The notes beneath the pieces were generated by a model. The model had not been told where the DNA came from. It ran no database searches and was given only the letters and a program-made list of their open reading frames with translations. The translations under genes and the position numbers were made by a program. From Caulobacter endophyticus (GTDB lineage Bacteria > Pseudomonadota > Alphaproteobacteria > Caulobacterales > Caulobacteraceae), in the NCBI RefSeq assembly GCF_003116815.1, contig NZ_QDKQ01000021.1, positions 1 to 34,249 of the forward strand: a stretch of 34,249 nt of DNA. The letters are read 5' to 3'. This document shows positions 1 to 7,396 of this stretch, piece after piece. Each line of letters opens with the position of its first letter. Position 1 is the first letter of the stretch.

Positions 1-941
1 CGCCGGCCCAGCCGCCGGCCGCCGCGCCGCCGGCCGCGACCTCGGCGCCGGCGACCCCGGCCGCCAAGGTGACCCCGAACGGCGACCTGATCGCCACGGC
101 CCAGGCTTCCGGCCAGTTCACGACCTTCCTCAAGGCCCTGGACGCCACCAACCTGACCAGCGTGCTGAAGAGCAATCCGAACCTGACGGTGTTCGCCCCC
201 ACCGACGCGGCCTTCGCGGCCCTGCCGGCCGGTGAACTCGACCGCCTGATGCAGCCGGCCAACGCCGCCCAGCTGCAGAAGGTGCTGACCTACCACGTGA
301 TCAACACCAAGGTGGACAGCAGCAAGATCACCGGCGCCAAGGGCGAGGTGAAGACGGTCGAGGGCTCGTCGGTGACGCTGGACGGCAGCGGCGCCTCGCC
401 GATGGTCGACGGCGCCAACATCGTTCAGGCCGACGTCATGGCCACCAACGGCGTGCTGCACGTGGTCGACAAGGTGCTGATCCCCAAGGACGCGCCCCTC
501 CAGGCCGCCGCGGCCGCGACCGACGACGCCGCGACCAGCATGGCCTCGGCCACGGCCAACGGCGACGCCATGTCGGCCACCGACGCCGGCGCTGACGTCG
601 CGGCCCAGGCCGCGCCCGCCGCGGCTCCTGCGCCCGACCAGGCCACGACCCCGTCGGCCACTGACGCCCCGGCCGACCAGGCCATGAACCCGACGACCTC
701 GCCGGCTCCCACCGATCCGACCGCCGCCACGACCGCTCCGGCGGCGGACACCGGCACGGCCGCTCCGACCTCGGCCGCCCTGCCGGCCTCGTCGATGAGC
801 CCCGACCAGCAGGCGACCCTGAAGGCCGGCGACGCCAACGTCGTCTCCAACCCGCCGGTCGCCGACACGCCGGAGAACCGCAAGGCCTACGGCGCGCCGA
901 TGTCGAACGCCGGCAAGCGTTCGGGCGCCAAGGGCAACTAA
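1..941 (+). CDS. Fasciclin (FAS1) domain protein, 5'-truncated by the window edge
   Basis: The frame is open back to base 3 through an Ala/Pro-rich stretch, so the gene begins upstream and the GTG at 69 is probably internal. Codons from 69 encode one FAS1 domain of about 135 residues, with the H1 signature TVFAPTDAAF, the YH motif, and the H2 signature NGVLHVVDKVLIP. FAS1 domains are extracellular adhesion or matrix modules, so export is expected, but the signal peptide would lie outside the window. After the domain comes a low-complexity Ala/Thr/Pro tail of about 110 residues, then a less repetitive C-terminus ending GKRSGAKGN. A strong terminator follows. The FAS1 call is firm; the cellular role is not known. 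Confidence 0.88.
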   Translation, partial: PAQPPAAAPPAATSAPATPAAKVTPNGDLIATAQASGQFTTFLKALDATNLTSVLKSNPNLTVFAPTDAAFAALPAGELDRLMQPANAAQLQKVLTYHVINTKVDSSKITGAKGEVKTVEGSSVTLDGSGASPMVDGANIVQADVMATNGVLHVVDKVLIPKDAPLQAAAAATDDAATSMASATANGDAMSATDAGADVAAQAAPAAAPAPDQATTPSATDAPADQAMNPTTSPAPTDPTAATTAPAADTGTAAPTSAALPASSMSPDQQATLKAGDANVVSNPPVADTPENRKAYGAPMSNAGKRSGAKGN

Positions 942-988
942 CTGAGCATAGCGCTCGATAAACGACGTCCACTTCGCTTGAAGCGACA

Positions 989-1020
989 GTCGGCGGGCCC
1001 TATGGTCCGCCGACTTTTTC
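989..1020 (+). terminator. Rho-independent terminator of the FAS1 gene
   Basis: A GC-rich stem of about 12 bp (AGTCGGCGG pairing with CCGCCGACT, extended by GCC/GGT) closes a CTAT loop and is followed by TTTTT. It sits 48 bases after the FAS1 stop codon and 20 bases before glyQ. Confidence 0.85.
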
Positions 1021-1039
1021 AGGCCCCTGTTCGGACGTC

Positions 1040-1936
1040 ATGCCCGCCGCCCCCAAATCCTTTCAAAGCCTCATCCTGACGCTCCATAACTACTGGAGCG
1101 AAAAGGGCTGCGTGATCCTGCAGCCGCACGACGTCGAAGTGGGGGCGGGGACGCTGCACCCGGCCACGGTGCTGCGCGCGCTTGGTCCCAAGCCGTGGAA
1201 CGCGGCCTATGTGCAGCCCTCGCGCCGTCCGGGCGACGGCCGCTATGGCGAGAACCCCAACCGCCTGCAGCATTATTATCAGTACCAGGTGATCCTGAAG
1301 CCGAACCCGGCCAACATGCAGGACCTGTACCTGGGCTCGCTGGAGGCTATCGGCCTGGACCTGCGAACCCACGACATCCGCTTCGTCGAAGACGACTGGG
1401 AAAACCCCACCGTCGGGGCCTGGGGCCTGGGCTGGGAAGTCTGGTGCGACGGCATGGAAGTCAGCCAATACACCTACTTCCAGCAGGTCGGCGGCCTGGA
1501 CGTGAACCCGGTTGCGGGTGAGCTGACCTACGGCCTGGAACGCCTGGCCATGTACGTGTTCGGCGTCGACAACGTCTACGACCTGCCGTTCAACGATCCC
1601 GACTCGCCGCTGGGCGCGCTGACCTATGGCGACGTCTTCCTGGCCAACGAGCGCCAGCAGTCGGAAGCCAACTTCCACGGCTATGACGTGTCCGTGCTCA
1701 AGCAGCAGTTCGAGCAGATGGAAGAGCAGGTGCCGCTGATGCTGGCCCGCTCCTACAAGAACGAGACGCTCGTCCTGCCCGCCTACGACATGGTCCTCAA
1801 GGCCAGCCACCTCTTCAACCTGATGAACGCCCGCGGCGCGATCGCCGTCGCCGAGCGCGCCAGCTACATCGGCCGCATCCGCGACCTTTGTAAGATGTGC
1901 GCCCAGAAATGGGTCGAGCTGCAGGAAGCCGCGTAA
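1040..1936 (+). CDS. glyQ: Glycyl-tRNA synthetase alpha subunit
   Basis: This is the catalytic subunit of the bacterial alpha2beta2 glycyl-tRNA synthetase, which charges tRNA-Gly in the cytoplasm. The 298-residue length is usual for GlyQ. The family core is present: [19 protein letters not shown] near residues 28-46, then [18 protein letters not shown] near 58-75, parts of the class II active site. The ATG at 1040 opens a protein starting [19 protein letters not shown], typical for the family. No strong ribosome-binding site is visible upstream. glyS starts 5 bases after the stop codon, so the subunits form one operon. Identification is very secure. Confidence 0.97.
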   Translation: MPAAPKSFQSLILTLHNYWSEKGCVILQPHDVEVGAGTLHPATVLRALGPKPWNAAYVQPSRRPGDGRYGENPNRLQHYYQYQVILKPNPANMQDLYLGSLEAIGLDLRTHDIRFVEDDWENPTVGAWGLGWEVWCDGMEVSQYTYFQQVGGLDVNPVAGELTYGLERLAMYVFGVDNVYDLPFNDPDSPLGALTYGDVFLANERQQSEANFHGYDVSVLKQQFEQMEEQVPLMLARSYKNETLVLPAYDMVLKASHLFNLMNARGAIAVAERASYIGRIRDLCKMCAQKWVELQEAA

Positions 1937-1941
1937 CTCCG

Positions 1942-4125
1942 ATGCCTCAACTGCTTCTCGAACTGTTCTCCGAAGAGATTCCCGCCCGCATGCAGGGCCA
2001 GGCCGCCAAGGACCTGGAGCGCATGGCGCGCGACCATCTGGCCGCCGCCGGCTTCCTGCCCGAGGCCCTGAAGACCTTCGCCGGCCCTCGCCGCCTGACC
2101 CTGGTGGCCGAAGGCCTGCCGCTGGCCCAGGCCGACCGCAAGGAAGAGCTGAAAGGGCCCCGCGTCGGCGCCCCGCAGCAGGCCATGGACGGCTTCCTGC
2201 GCAAGGCGGGCCTGACGCAGGACCAGCTGGTCGAGCAGAACGGCGTCTGGATGGCCTTCGTCGAGAAGAAGGGCCGCCCGACCGCCGAGATCGTCGCCGA
2301 GATGGTGGAAGCCATCGTCCGCGGCTTTGCCTGGCCCAAGTCGATGACCTGGGGCACGGGCAAGCTGCGCTGGGTGCGTCCGCTCAAGCGCATCCTCTGC
2401 GTACTCGATCGTGAAGTCGTGCCGTTCAGCATCGACGGCATCGAAAGCGGCGACGTCACCGAGGGCCACCGCTTCATGGGCGACGCGAAACCCTTCGTCG
2501 CCAAGGACTTCGACGAGTATTCCGCCGGCCTGGAGGCGCACTACGTCGTGCTCGACGTCGAGGAGCGCAAGGAACGCATCCTGGAAGGCTGCAAGACCCT
2601 GTGCTTCGCCCGTCACCTGGAGCTGGTCGAGGACCAGGGACTTCTGGAAGAGGTCGCGGGCCTGGCCGAATGGCCCACGCCCGTGCTGGGCGACATGGAC
2701 CCGTCGTTCCTGGATCTGCCGCCCGAGGTGATCCGCACCTCGATGCGCACCCACCAGAAGTATTTCGCCGTGCGCAAGCCGGGCGAGGCGGGCCTAGCCC
2801 CGCACTTCATCACCGTGGCCAACATCGAGGCCAAGGACGGCGGCAAGGTGATCGCCGCCGGCAACGCCAAGGTGCTGTCGTCGCGCCTGGCCGACGCCCG
2901 CTTCTTCTGGGACGAGGACGTCAAGACCGGCTTCGAGCCGTGGCTGGCGAAGCTGGACGGCGTGACCTTCCACGCCAAGCTCGGCACGATGAAGCAGCGC
3001 GTGGACCGCATTGTCGCCCTGGCCGGCGAGATCGCGCCCCTGGTCGGCGCCGATGTCGAGAAGGCCAGGGAAGCCGCGCGCCTGGCCAAGGCCGACCTGA
3101 CCTCGCAGATGGTCGGCGAGTTCCCCGAGCTTCAGGGGATCATGGGCGGCTACTACGCCCGCCACTTCGGCCTCGACGGCGAGGTCGCCGCCGCCGTGCA
3201 GGACCACTACAAGCCGCAAGGCCCCTCGGACGCCGTGCCGACCGCGCCGGTGAGCGTGGCCGTGGCCCTGGCCGATAAGCTGGACACCTTGACGGCCTTC
3301 TTCGCGATTAATGAAAAGCCGACAGGATCAAAGGATCCGTATGCGCTTCGTCGTGCAGCGCTTGGTGTAATTCGATCGATCTTGTTGAGTGGTGCGCGGG
3401 TGCCTCTTGGTTTGGTGCTTGGAGTTGCGTGGGCGCAGGCGCGAATCGACGCTGCGAATATAGAGAAGAAAATCGCTCAATCTTTGATCGGTAAATCGAT
3501 TTCGGCGGCTGAAAACGTCCGGCAATCTGTTGAGGCTGTGTCCTCCGCCTTTAATGATAGTGGGGTGGGTGAAGGGGGGGAGTATTTCCGAGATAAGCTG
3601 AATTCCGCTGTCGAAGAACTACTCTCTTTCTTCGCTGATCGCCTGAAGGTGACGCTGAAGGATCAGGGCAAGCGTCACGACCTGGTCGACGCCGTGTTCG
3701 CCCTGGGCGACGACGACCTCGTGCGCATCGTCGCGCGGGTGGAAGCCCTGGACGGCTTCCTGAAGACCGACGACGGCAAGAACCTGCTGGCCGGCTACAA
3801 GCGCGCCTCCAATATCCTCAAGGCCGAGGAGAAGAAGGGTCCGCTGCCTGAAGGCCAGGCCGAGGAGCCGGCCGCCGACAGCGCCGCCGAGGTCGGGCTC
3901 TACCAGGCCCTGCGCCTGCTGGACCGCCCGCTGAAGGACGCCCTGGCCAAGGAAGACTTCACCGGCGCCATGGCCCAGCTGGCCGAGCTGCGCGGCCCGG
4001 TGGACGCCTATCTCGACGGCGTCTTCGTCAACGACCCCGAGCACCGCGACAACCGCCTCAAGACCCTGGCCGCCGTCCGTACGGCGATGGGGCAGGTGGC
4101 GGACTTTGGGTTGGTGGCTGGCTGA
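1942..4125 (+). CDS. glyS: Glycyl-tRNA synthetase beta subunit, with internal low-GC segment
   Basis: Partner of GlyQ; it binds tRNA-Gly and carries an HD-like domain and a C-terminal anticodon-binding region. I chose the ATG at 1942 because it gives the family N-terminus LLLELFSEEIPARM and lies just after glyQ; an upstream in-frame ATG at 1897 is inside glyQ. The product is 727 residues. Conserved blocks include FAINEKPTGSKDPYALRRAA (about 454-473) and SFFADRLKV. From about 3301 to 3655 base composition falls to about 52% GC with codons otherwise rare here (ATA, AAT, AAA, TTG). This block includes about 60-70 residues (roughly 485-555) that look longer than usual at this place. The reading frame is intact, so the gene should be functional. 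Confidence 0.96.
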   Translation: MPQLLLELFSEEIPARMQGQAAKDLERMARDHLAAAGFLPEALKTFAGPRRLTLVAEGLPLAQADRKEELKGPRVGAPQQAMDGFLRKAGLTQDQLVEQNGVWMAFVEKKGRPTAEIVAEMVEAIVRGFAWPKSMTWGTGKLRWVRPLKRILCVLDREVVPFSIDGIESGDVTEGHRFMGDAKPFVAKDFDEYSAGLEAHYVVLDVEERKERILEGCKTLCFARHLELVEDQGLLEEVAGLAEWPTPVLGDMDPSFLDLPPEVIRTSMRTHQKYFAVRKPGEAGLAPHFITVANIEAKDGGKVIAAGNAKVLSSRLADARFFWDEDVKTGFEPWLAKLDGVTFHAKLGTMKQRVDRIVALAGEIAPLVGADVEKAREAARLAKADLTSQMVGEFPELQGIMGGYYARHFGLDGEVAAAVQDHYKPQGPSDAVPTAPVSVAVALADKLDTLTAFFAINEKPTGSKDPYALRRAALGVIRSILLSGARVPLGLVLGVAWAQARIDAANIEKKIAQSLIGKSISAAENVRQSVEAVSSAFNDSGVGEGGEYFRDKLNSAVEELLSFFADRLKVTLKDQGKRHDLVDAVFALGDDDLVRIVARVEALDGFLKTDDGKNLLAGYKRASNILKAEEKKGPLPEGQAEEPAADSAAEVGLYQALRLLDRPLKDALAKEDFTGAMAQLAELRGPVDAYLDGVFVNDPEHRDNRLKTLAAVRTAMGQVADFGLVAG

Positions 4126-4129
4126 TATC

Positions 4130-4248
4130 GATCCTCCCCCTGAAGGGGGAGGTGGCCCAGAGGGCCGGAGGGGGAAGGGGCTGCCGAGGCGGTCATGACT
4201 TCCCCCTCAGTCGGCTTCGCCGACAGCTCCCCCTTCAGGGGGAGCATC
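4130..4248. repeat. Composite palindromic intergenic element, copy A
   Basis: This 119-bp element fills the gap between the convergent glyS and Nudix genes. It begins with hairpin CCTCCCCC-TGAA-GGGGGAGG (4133-4152), followed by GGCCC-AGA-GGGCC (4154-4166). It ends with GTCGGC-TTC-GCCGAC (4210-4224) and GCTCCCCC-TTCA-GGGGGAGC (4226-4245). The two ends are inverted copies of each other except for the different inner hairpin. A second copy lies at 7251-7387 in the reverse orientation. It resembles REP/BIME-type elements and may also act as a two-way terminator for the convergent genes. Confidence 0.85.
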
Positions 4249-4251
4249 TTG

Positions 4252-5250
4252 TCAGTCCCGCAGCAGCGGCAGCGAAAGCCCGCCGGCCTGGCGGGCGCCC
4301 AGGATCTCGCGGCGGAAGCGGAACAGCTCGGCGGGCCTGCCGCCGGTCTCGCTGTCCAGGCGCCCCAGGCCCTCGACCAGGTCCTCGCGCTCGACCACGC
4401 GGCGGAAGTTCTGCTTGTGCAGCGGCACGCCGGCGATGGCCTCGACCGTCCGCTGCAGGGCCGACAGCGTGAACTCGGCGGGCATCAGCTCGAAGGCGAC
4501 GGGGCGGTACTTGATCTTGCCCCGCAGGCGGGAAAGCCCCGTGGCCAGGATCCGCCGGTGGTCGGAGATCATCGGCTCGCCCAGGGCGGCAGACAGGGCG
4601 ACAGGCTCGGCCGGATCGTGGCCGTCGGCGCGGTCGCGGTCGCGGGCGGCTTCGGGCGCCAGGCCGGCCTCATAGAGCAGCTCGTAGCGCTCCAGCACCC
4701 GTTCCTCGTTCCAAGGCGCGCCATCGAGGGCGAAGGCCAGGCGGGCGCGCGAGAGGCGGTCGGCGTCGTCGCCGGCCCAGCGGCGCAGGGCCGGGGCGAT
4801 GGCCTCGTCCAGCAGGGCGGGACGGCCGGCGCGCCAGTCTTCCCACGGGAAGAACCTGCTCCACGGCGCCCAGGCGGTGTCGGGCGCCTGGGTGTCGGTG
4901 GCCTTGGGCGTCAGGCCCAGATAGCCGATCGAGACCACGCGCGCCGCGCCCGCGCCGACCTCGGCCCGGGGGGCGTCGCGGCCCTTGTCGCCGAAGGTGT
5001 AGAGCTGTTCGACATAGCCCAGCTGGAACCGGGTCTGCTCGGTCACGAAGGCGCGCAGGGCCAGTTCGAAGGTGCGGTGGCCCTCGGGGTCGAAGGGGCC
5101 GAACGGCAGGCCGGGCAGGGGCGAGGCGATGTCGGTGACGGCGTCGTGCGGGCGCACGGTCAGCACCACCACCTCGCCGTCGCGCACGGCCACGACGACG
5201 GCCGACAGGCCGATGACGATGCCGGAAGAGGAAGCCGACGGAGCCGTCAT
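4252..5250 (-). CDS. NrtR-like regulator: degenerate Nudix domain plus C-terminal winged helix
   Basis: A 332-residue protein with an N-terminal Nudix-fold domain (about 10-170) and a C-terminal winged-helix region. The C-terminal part, with RGKIKYRPVAFELMPAEFTL and then GVPLHKQNFRR and GGRPAELFRFRR, matches the DNA-binding part of NrtR-type regulators of NAD metabolism. The VEQLYTFGDKGRD segment is also typical of the family. The Nudix box REUXEEXGU is replaced by RAFVTEQTR, so hydrolysis is probably lost and ligand sensing is more likely. Its ATG overlaps the stop codon of the upstream HD gene (ATGA, 5247-5250), implying coupled translation. Which genes it controls cannot be read here. A divergent ADP-ribose-type Nudix enzyme is the alternative. 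Confidence 0.75.
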   Translation of the reverse strand: MTAPSASSSGIVIGLSAVVVAVRDGEVVVLTVRPHDAVTDIASPLPGLPFGPFDPEGHRTFELALRAFVTEQTRFQLGYVEQLYTFGDKGRDAPRAEVGAGAARVVSIGYLGLTPKATDTQAPDTAWAPWSRFFPWEDWRAGRPALLDEAIAPALRRWAGDDADRLSRARLAFALDGAPWNEERVLERYELLYEAGLAPEAARDRDRADGHDPAEPVALSAALGEPMISDHRRILATGLSRLRGKIKYRPVAFELMPAEFTLSALQRTVEAIAGVPLHKQNFRRVVEREDLVEGLGRLDSETGGRPAELFRFRREILGARQAGGLSLPLLRD

Positions 5251-5888
5251 TCGGTCTCGAACGCTTCGCCCGGCGCAGACTCGTAGCCGGCCGCCTTGGA
5301 CAGCACGTGGAAGCGCTGGACGTAGCGGGCCTGCGCCTCGAACGGGGGCAGGGGCGTGATCTTCAGGTCGTAGCCGGCCGGCGGCGCGCCGAAGATCGAC
5401 AGCGATTCGGCGTGCTCGAAACCGGCCAGCTGGGTGGCCTCGAAGAAGGCGCAGGCGCGGTCGGCCTGCTTGATCAGCTTCTTGACCGGGGCCGGGGTCT
5501 TCACCGGCAGGCCGAAGCGGATGTGGATGGCGTCTTCCAGCCGCGCCTCGAAGTCCTTGTACGACATGCCCAGCGCCGCCTTGAACGGGCTGATCATGTC
5601 GCCGATCACATATTCGGAGGCGTCGTGCAGCAGGGCGGCCAGGCGCCAGCGCGGCTCCAGGTCGGGCTTGATGTGGGTCGCGATCTCCTCGACCACCAGG
5701 CTGTGCTGGGCCACCGAGAAGCCGTGTTCGCCGATCGTCTGACCGTTCCAGCGGGCCACCCGCGCCAGACCGTGGGCGATGTCCTCGATCTCGATATCCA
5801 TGGGCGAGGGGTCCAGCAGGTCCAGCCTGCGGCCCGACAGCATCCGCTGCCACGCCCTCGGAGGGCTCTTATGCAGCCCTTTGGCCAC
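5247..5888 (-). CDS. HD-domain phosphohydrolase (YfbR-like nucleotidase family)
   Basis: A 213-residue HD-superfamily metal-dependent phosphohydrolase. Metal ligands visible are H62 in the GFSVAQHS segment, the H88-D89 pair in ALLHDASEYVIGDM, and a later Asp in KQADRACAFFEA. This spacing fits YfbR-type 5'-deoxynucleotidases, which dephosphorylate nucleoside monophosphates; the substrate is inferred. I chose the GTG at 5888 because AAGGA lies 8 bases before it; the next in-frame ATG (MLSGRR) has no clear ribosome-binding site. It is the first gene of an operon with the NrtR-like gene. Its start lies 43 bp from a FixK box that also faces the divergent usp gene. Confidence 0.82.
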   Translation of the reverse strand: MAKGLHKSPPRAWQRMLSGRRLDLLDPSPMDIEIEDIAHGLARVARWNGQTIGEHGFSVAQHSLVVEEIATHIKPDLEPRWRLAALLHDASEYVIGDMISPFKAALGMSYKDFEARLEDAIHIRFGLPVKTPAPVKKLIKQADRACAFFEATQLAGFEHAESLSIFGAPPAGYDLKITPLPPFEAQARYVQRFHVLSKAAGYESAPGEAFETE

Positions 5889-5931
5889 GAGATCGTTCCT
5901 TATGGTGAAGGTGGTTTGAGTGCCGCATCGG

Positions 5932-5945
5932 TTGATGAAGATCAA
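5932..5945. promoter_or_regulatory. FixK/FNR-type box
   Basis: TTGATGAAGATCAA is a perfect TTGAT-N4-ATCAA palindrome, the consensus for FixK/FNR-family regulators and, in Caulobacter, the FixLJ-FixK hypoxia response. It lies in the 138-bp gap between the divergent HD gene (start 5888) and usp gene (start 6027). The centre at 5938.5 would place an activated usp start point near 5980. Confidence 0.75.
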
Positions 5946-6026
5946 TGATGGCCCGGCCCGACGCCTGTGGAAATGCGTTTTGTCAGAAAGCGTGCCGTCA
6001 CACGCCATGGACAAGGAGGACCGATC

Positions 6027-6839
6027 ATGAGCTGGGCAAGGATCATGGCGCCGCTGGCCGGCGCCCGGCCCGACGAGGGCGTGCTGCGCGCGGCGGCCGA
6101 GCTGGCGCGGGCCTTCGACGCCGAACTGGCCGCCGTCCATGCTCCGGCCGACGTGGCCGACCTGATGCCGTGGATGGGCGAGGGCTTCATGGGCGGCGTG
6201 CAGGTCACGGCCCTGGAAAGCCTGAAGGAAGCCGCCGTCGAGGGCGCGCACGCCGTCGAGAACATGGTGGGCGCCGTCGGCTATGCGAAGTCGCGCGTGG
6301 TGACGTTGGAATCGCCGGTCTGGGCGGGGCTGGCTATGGAGTGCCGGCTGTCGGACGTTATCGTGTTCGACAATGCCGCCGCGCGGGGCAAGGGCCCCCT
6401 GGCCGAGGCCTTCCAGCAGATGATCGCCGACGAGCAGCGGCCCGTCGTGGTCGCACGCGAGGGCCTGAAGGTCGGCGGCGCGGCCCTAGTCGCCTGGGAT
6501 GGCGGCAAGGAAGCCAGCCGGGCCCTGCGCACGGCCCTGCCGCTGCTGCAGAAGGCCTCGCGAGTGGTCGTCGCCGGCGCGCCGGCGGCGTCGTCGCGCA
6601 GCTTCGAACTGGCCCGGATGGTCGACTTCCTTGCCGCTCGCGGCGTCTCGGCTCAGGTGCGCGTGCTGGAGGGCTCGCACGACGCGGCCAAGTTGCTGCT
6701 GGAGGCGGCGAGGGCGGAAGGCGCCGACTTCCTGGTCGCCGGCGCCTTCGGTCACCCGCGCCTGCAGGAGTTCATCTTCGGCGGCACGACGCGCAGCCTG
6801 CTCAACGCCGACGGCCCGTCGCTATTTCTTTCGCACTGA
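6027..6839 (+). CDS. Universal stress protein (tandem UspA domains)
   Basis: A 270-residue cytoplasmic protein with two UspA-like halves, roughly 1-140 and 150-270. The second half carries the nucleotide-binding signature GAFGHPRLQEFIFGG followed by TT (from residue 239), close to the family G-2X-G-9X-G(S/T) motif; the first half lacks it. The ATG at 6027 is preceded by AAGGAGG (6012-6018). USP proteins of this type are commonly induced by low oxygen, which fits the FixK box upstream. The next gene begins 32 bp downstream with its own strong ribosome-binding site, probably in the same transcript. Identification as USP is secure; the exact role is not known. Confidence 0.88.
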   Translation: MSWARIMAPLAGARPDEGVLRAAAELARAFDAELAAVHAPADVADLMPWMGEGFMGGVQVTALESLKEAAVEGAHAVENMVGAVGYAKSRVVTLESPVWAGLAMECRLSDVIVFDNAAARGKGPLAEAFQQMIADEQRPVVVAREGLKVGGAALVAWDGGKEASRALRTALPLLQKASRVVVAGAPAASSRSFELARMVDFLAARGVSAQVRVLEGSHDAAKLLLEAARAEGADFLVAGAFGHPRLQEFIFGGTTRSLLNADGPSLFLSH

Positions 6840-6871
6840 TATTAACGCCAACCATAAGAAGGAGGCAGTCC

Positions 6872-7243
6872 ATGTCCCTATCGCGCATCGTCATGCGTCT
6901 GGCCCGCAATCCGGGCACCGAATTCGCCGGCGGCGACGATCACCGCGGCTACGCCCTGACCGCGCCCCTGACGGAAGACGGTCACCTGGACGAGGCCGAG
7001 TACGCCAAGGCCAAGAAGGAGTGCGCGGTGCGCCGTTTCGCCCCCGACGAGGATCCTGCCGACGGCCGCCTGGCCCGGCGCGGCGAGCGCTGGTTCTTCG
7101 ACTATGACGAGGACGACCATATCGACGATGAGCCCGTCCACCGCCTGGGCCAGCACCGTTTCGCCCTGGGCGAATACGTCACCGTGACCGACGAGGACGG
7201 CCGGCCCCTGACCTACAAGGTGATGGAAGTCACGCCGATCTGA
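6872..7243 (+). CDS. Conserved hypothetical protein, co-transcribed with usp
   Basis: A 123-residue soluble, acidic protein without signal peptide or membrane segment. AAGAAGGAGG at 6857-6866 lies 5 bases before the ATG at 6872, one of the strongest ribosome-binding sites in the window, so this start is firm. The sequence begins MSLSRIVMRLARNPGTEF and has a central WFFDYDEDDHIDDEP segment. I recognise it as a type of small protein seen near low-oxygen genes in alphaproteobacteria but cannot name a domain. Its position behind usp suggests FixK-dependent expression. It converges with the lipoprotein gene across the second composite palindrome. Confidence 0.75.
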   Translation: MSLSRIVMRLARNPGTEFAGGDDHRGYALTAPLTEDGHLDEAEYAKAKKECAVRRFAPDEDPADGRLARRGERWFFDYDEDDHIDDEPVHRLGQHRFALGEYVTVTDEDGRPLTYKVMEVTPI

Positions 7244-7250
7244 GACTCAA

Positions 7251-7387
7251 GATCCTCCCCCTGAAGGGGGAGGTGTCGGCGAAGCCGACGGTGGGGGATG
7301 TGGCTGTTGAATCAGCAACTCCCTCGACGTCCGCAGTTACTTCCCCCTCCGGCCCTCCGGGCCACCTCCCCCTTCAGGGGGAGGATC
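7251..7387. repeat. Composite palindromic intergenic element, copy B (inverted relative to copy A)
   Basis: This 137-bp element lies between two convergent genes. Its outermost 24 bases at each end are perfect inverted repeats starting GATCCTCCCCC and ending GGGGGAGGATC. Inside the left end is GTCGGC-GAA-GCCGAC; inside the right end is GGCCC-TCC-GGGCC. The reverse complement of its right 48 bases matches the left 48 bases of copy A (4130-4177) with one mismatch. The spacer between the ends differs in sequence and length from copy A. Confidence 0.88.
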
Positions 7388-7396
7388 TGGGTAGCT

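Noticed and set aside
425..972. Minus-strand Ala/Arg-rich frames opposite the FAS1 tail
   Set aside because: They mirror the repetitive Ala/Pro/Thr codons of the real gene and have no independent support.
1019..1810. Long open frame on the minus strand opposite glyQ
   Set aside because: High-GC DNA gives long antisense frames. It has no family resemblance or ribosome-binding site, while glyQ is certain.
3301..3655. Intein or intron in glyS
   Set aside because: The block has no intein splicing motifs and the frame reads straight through with conserved residues inside it; it is too short for a functional intein.
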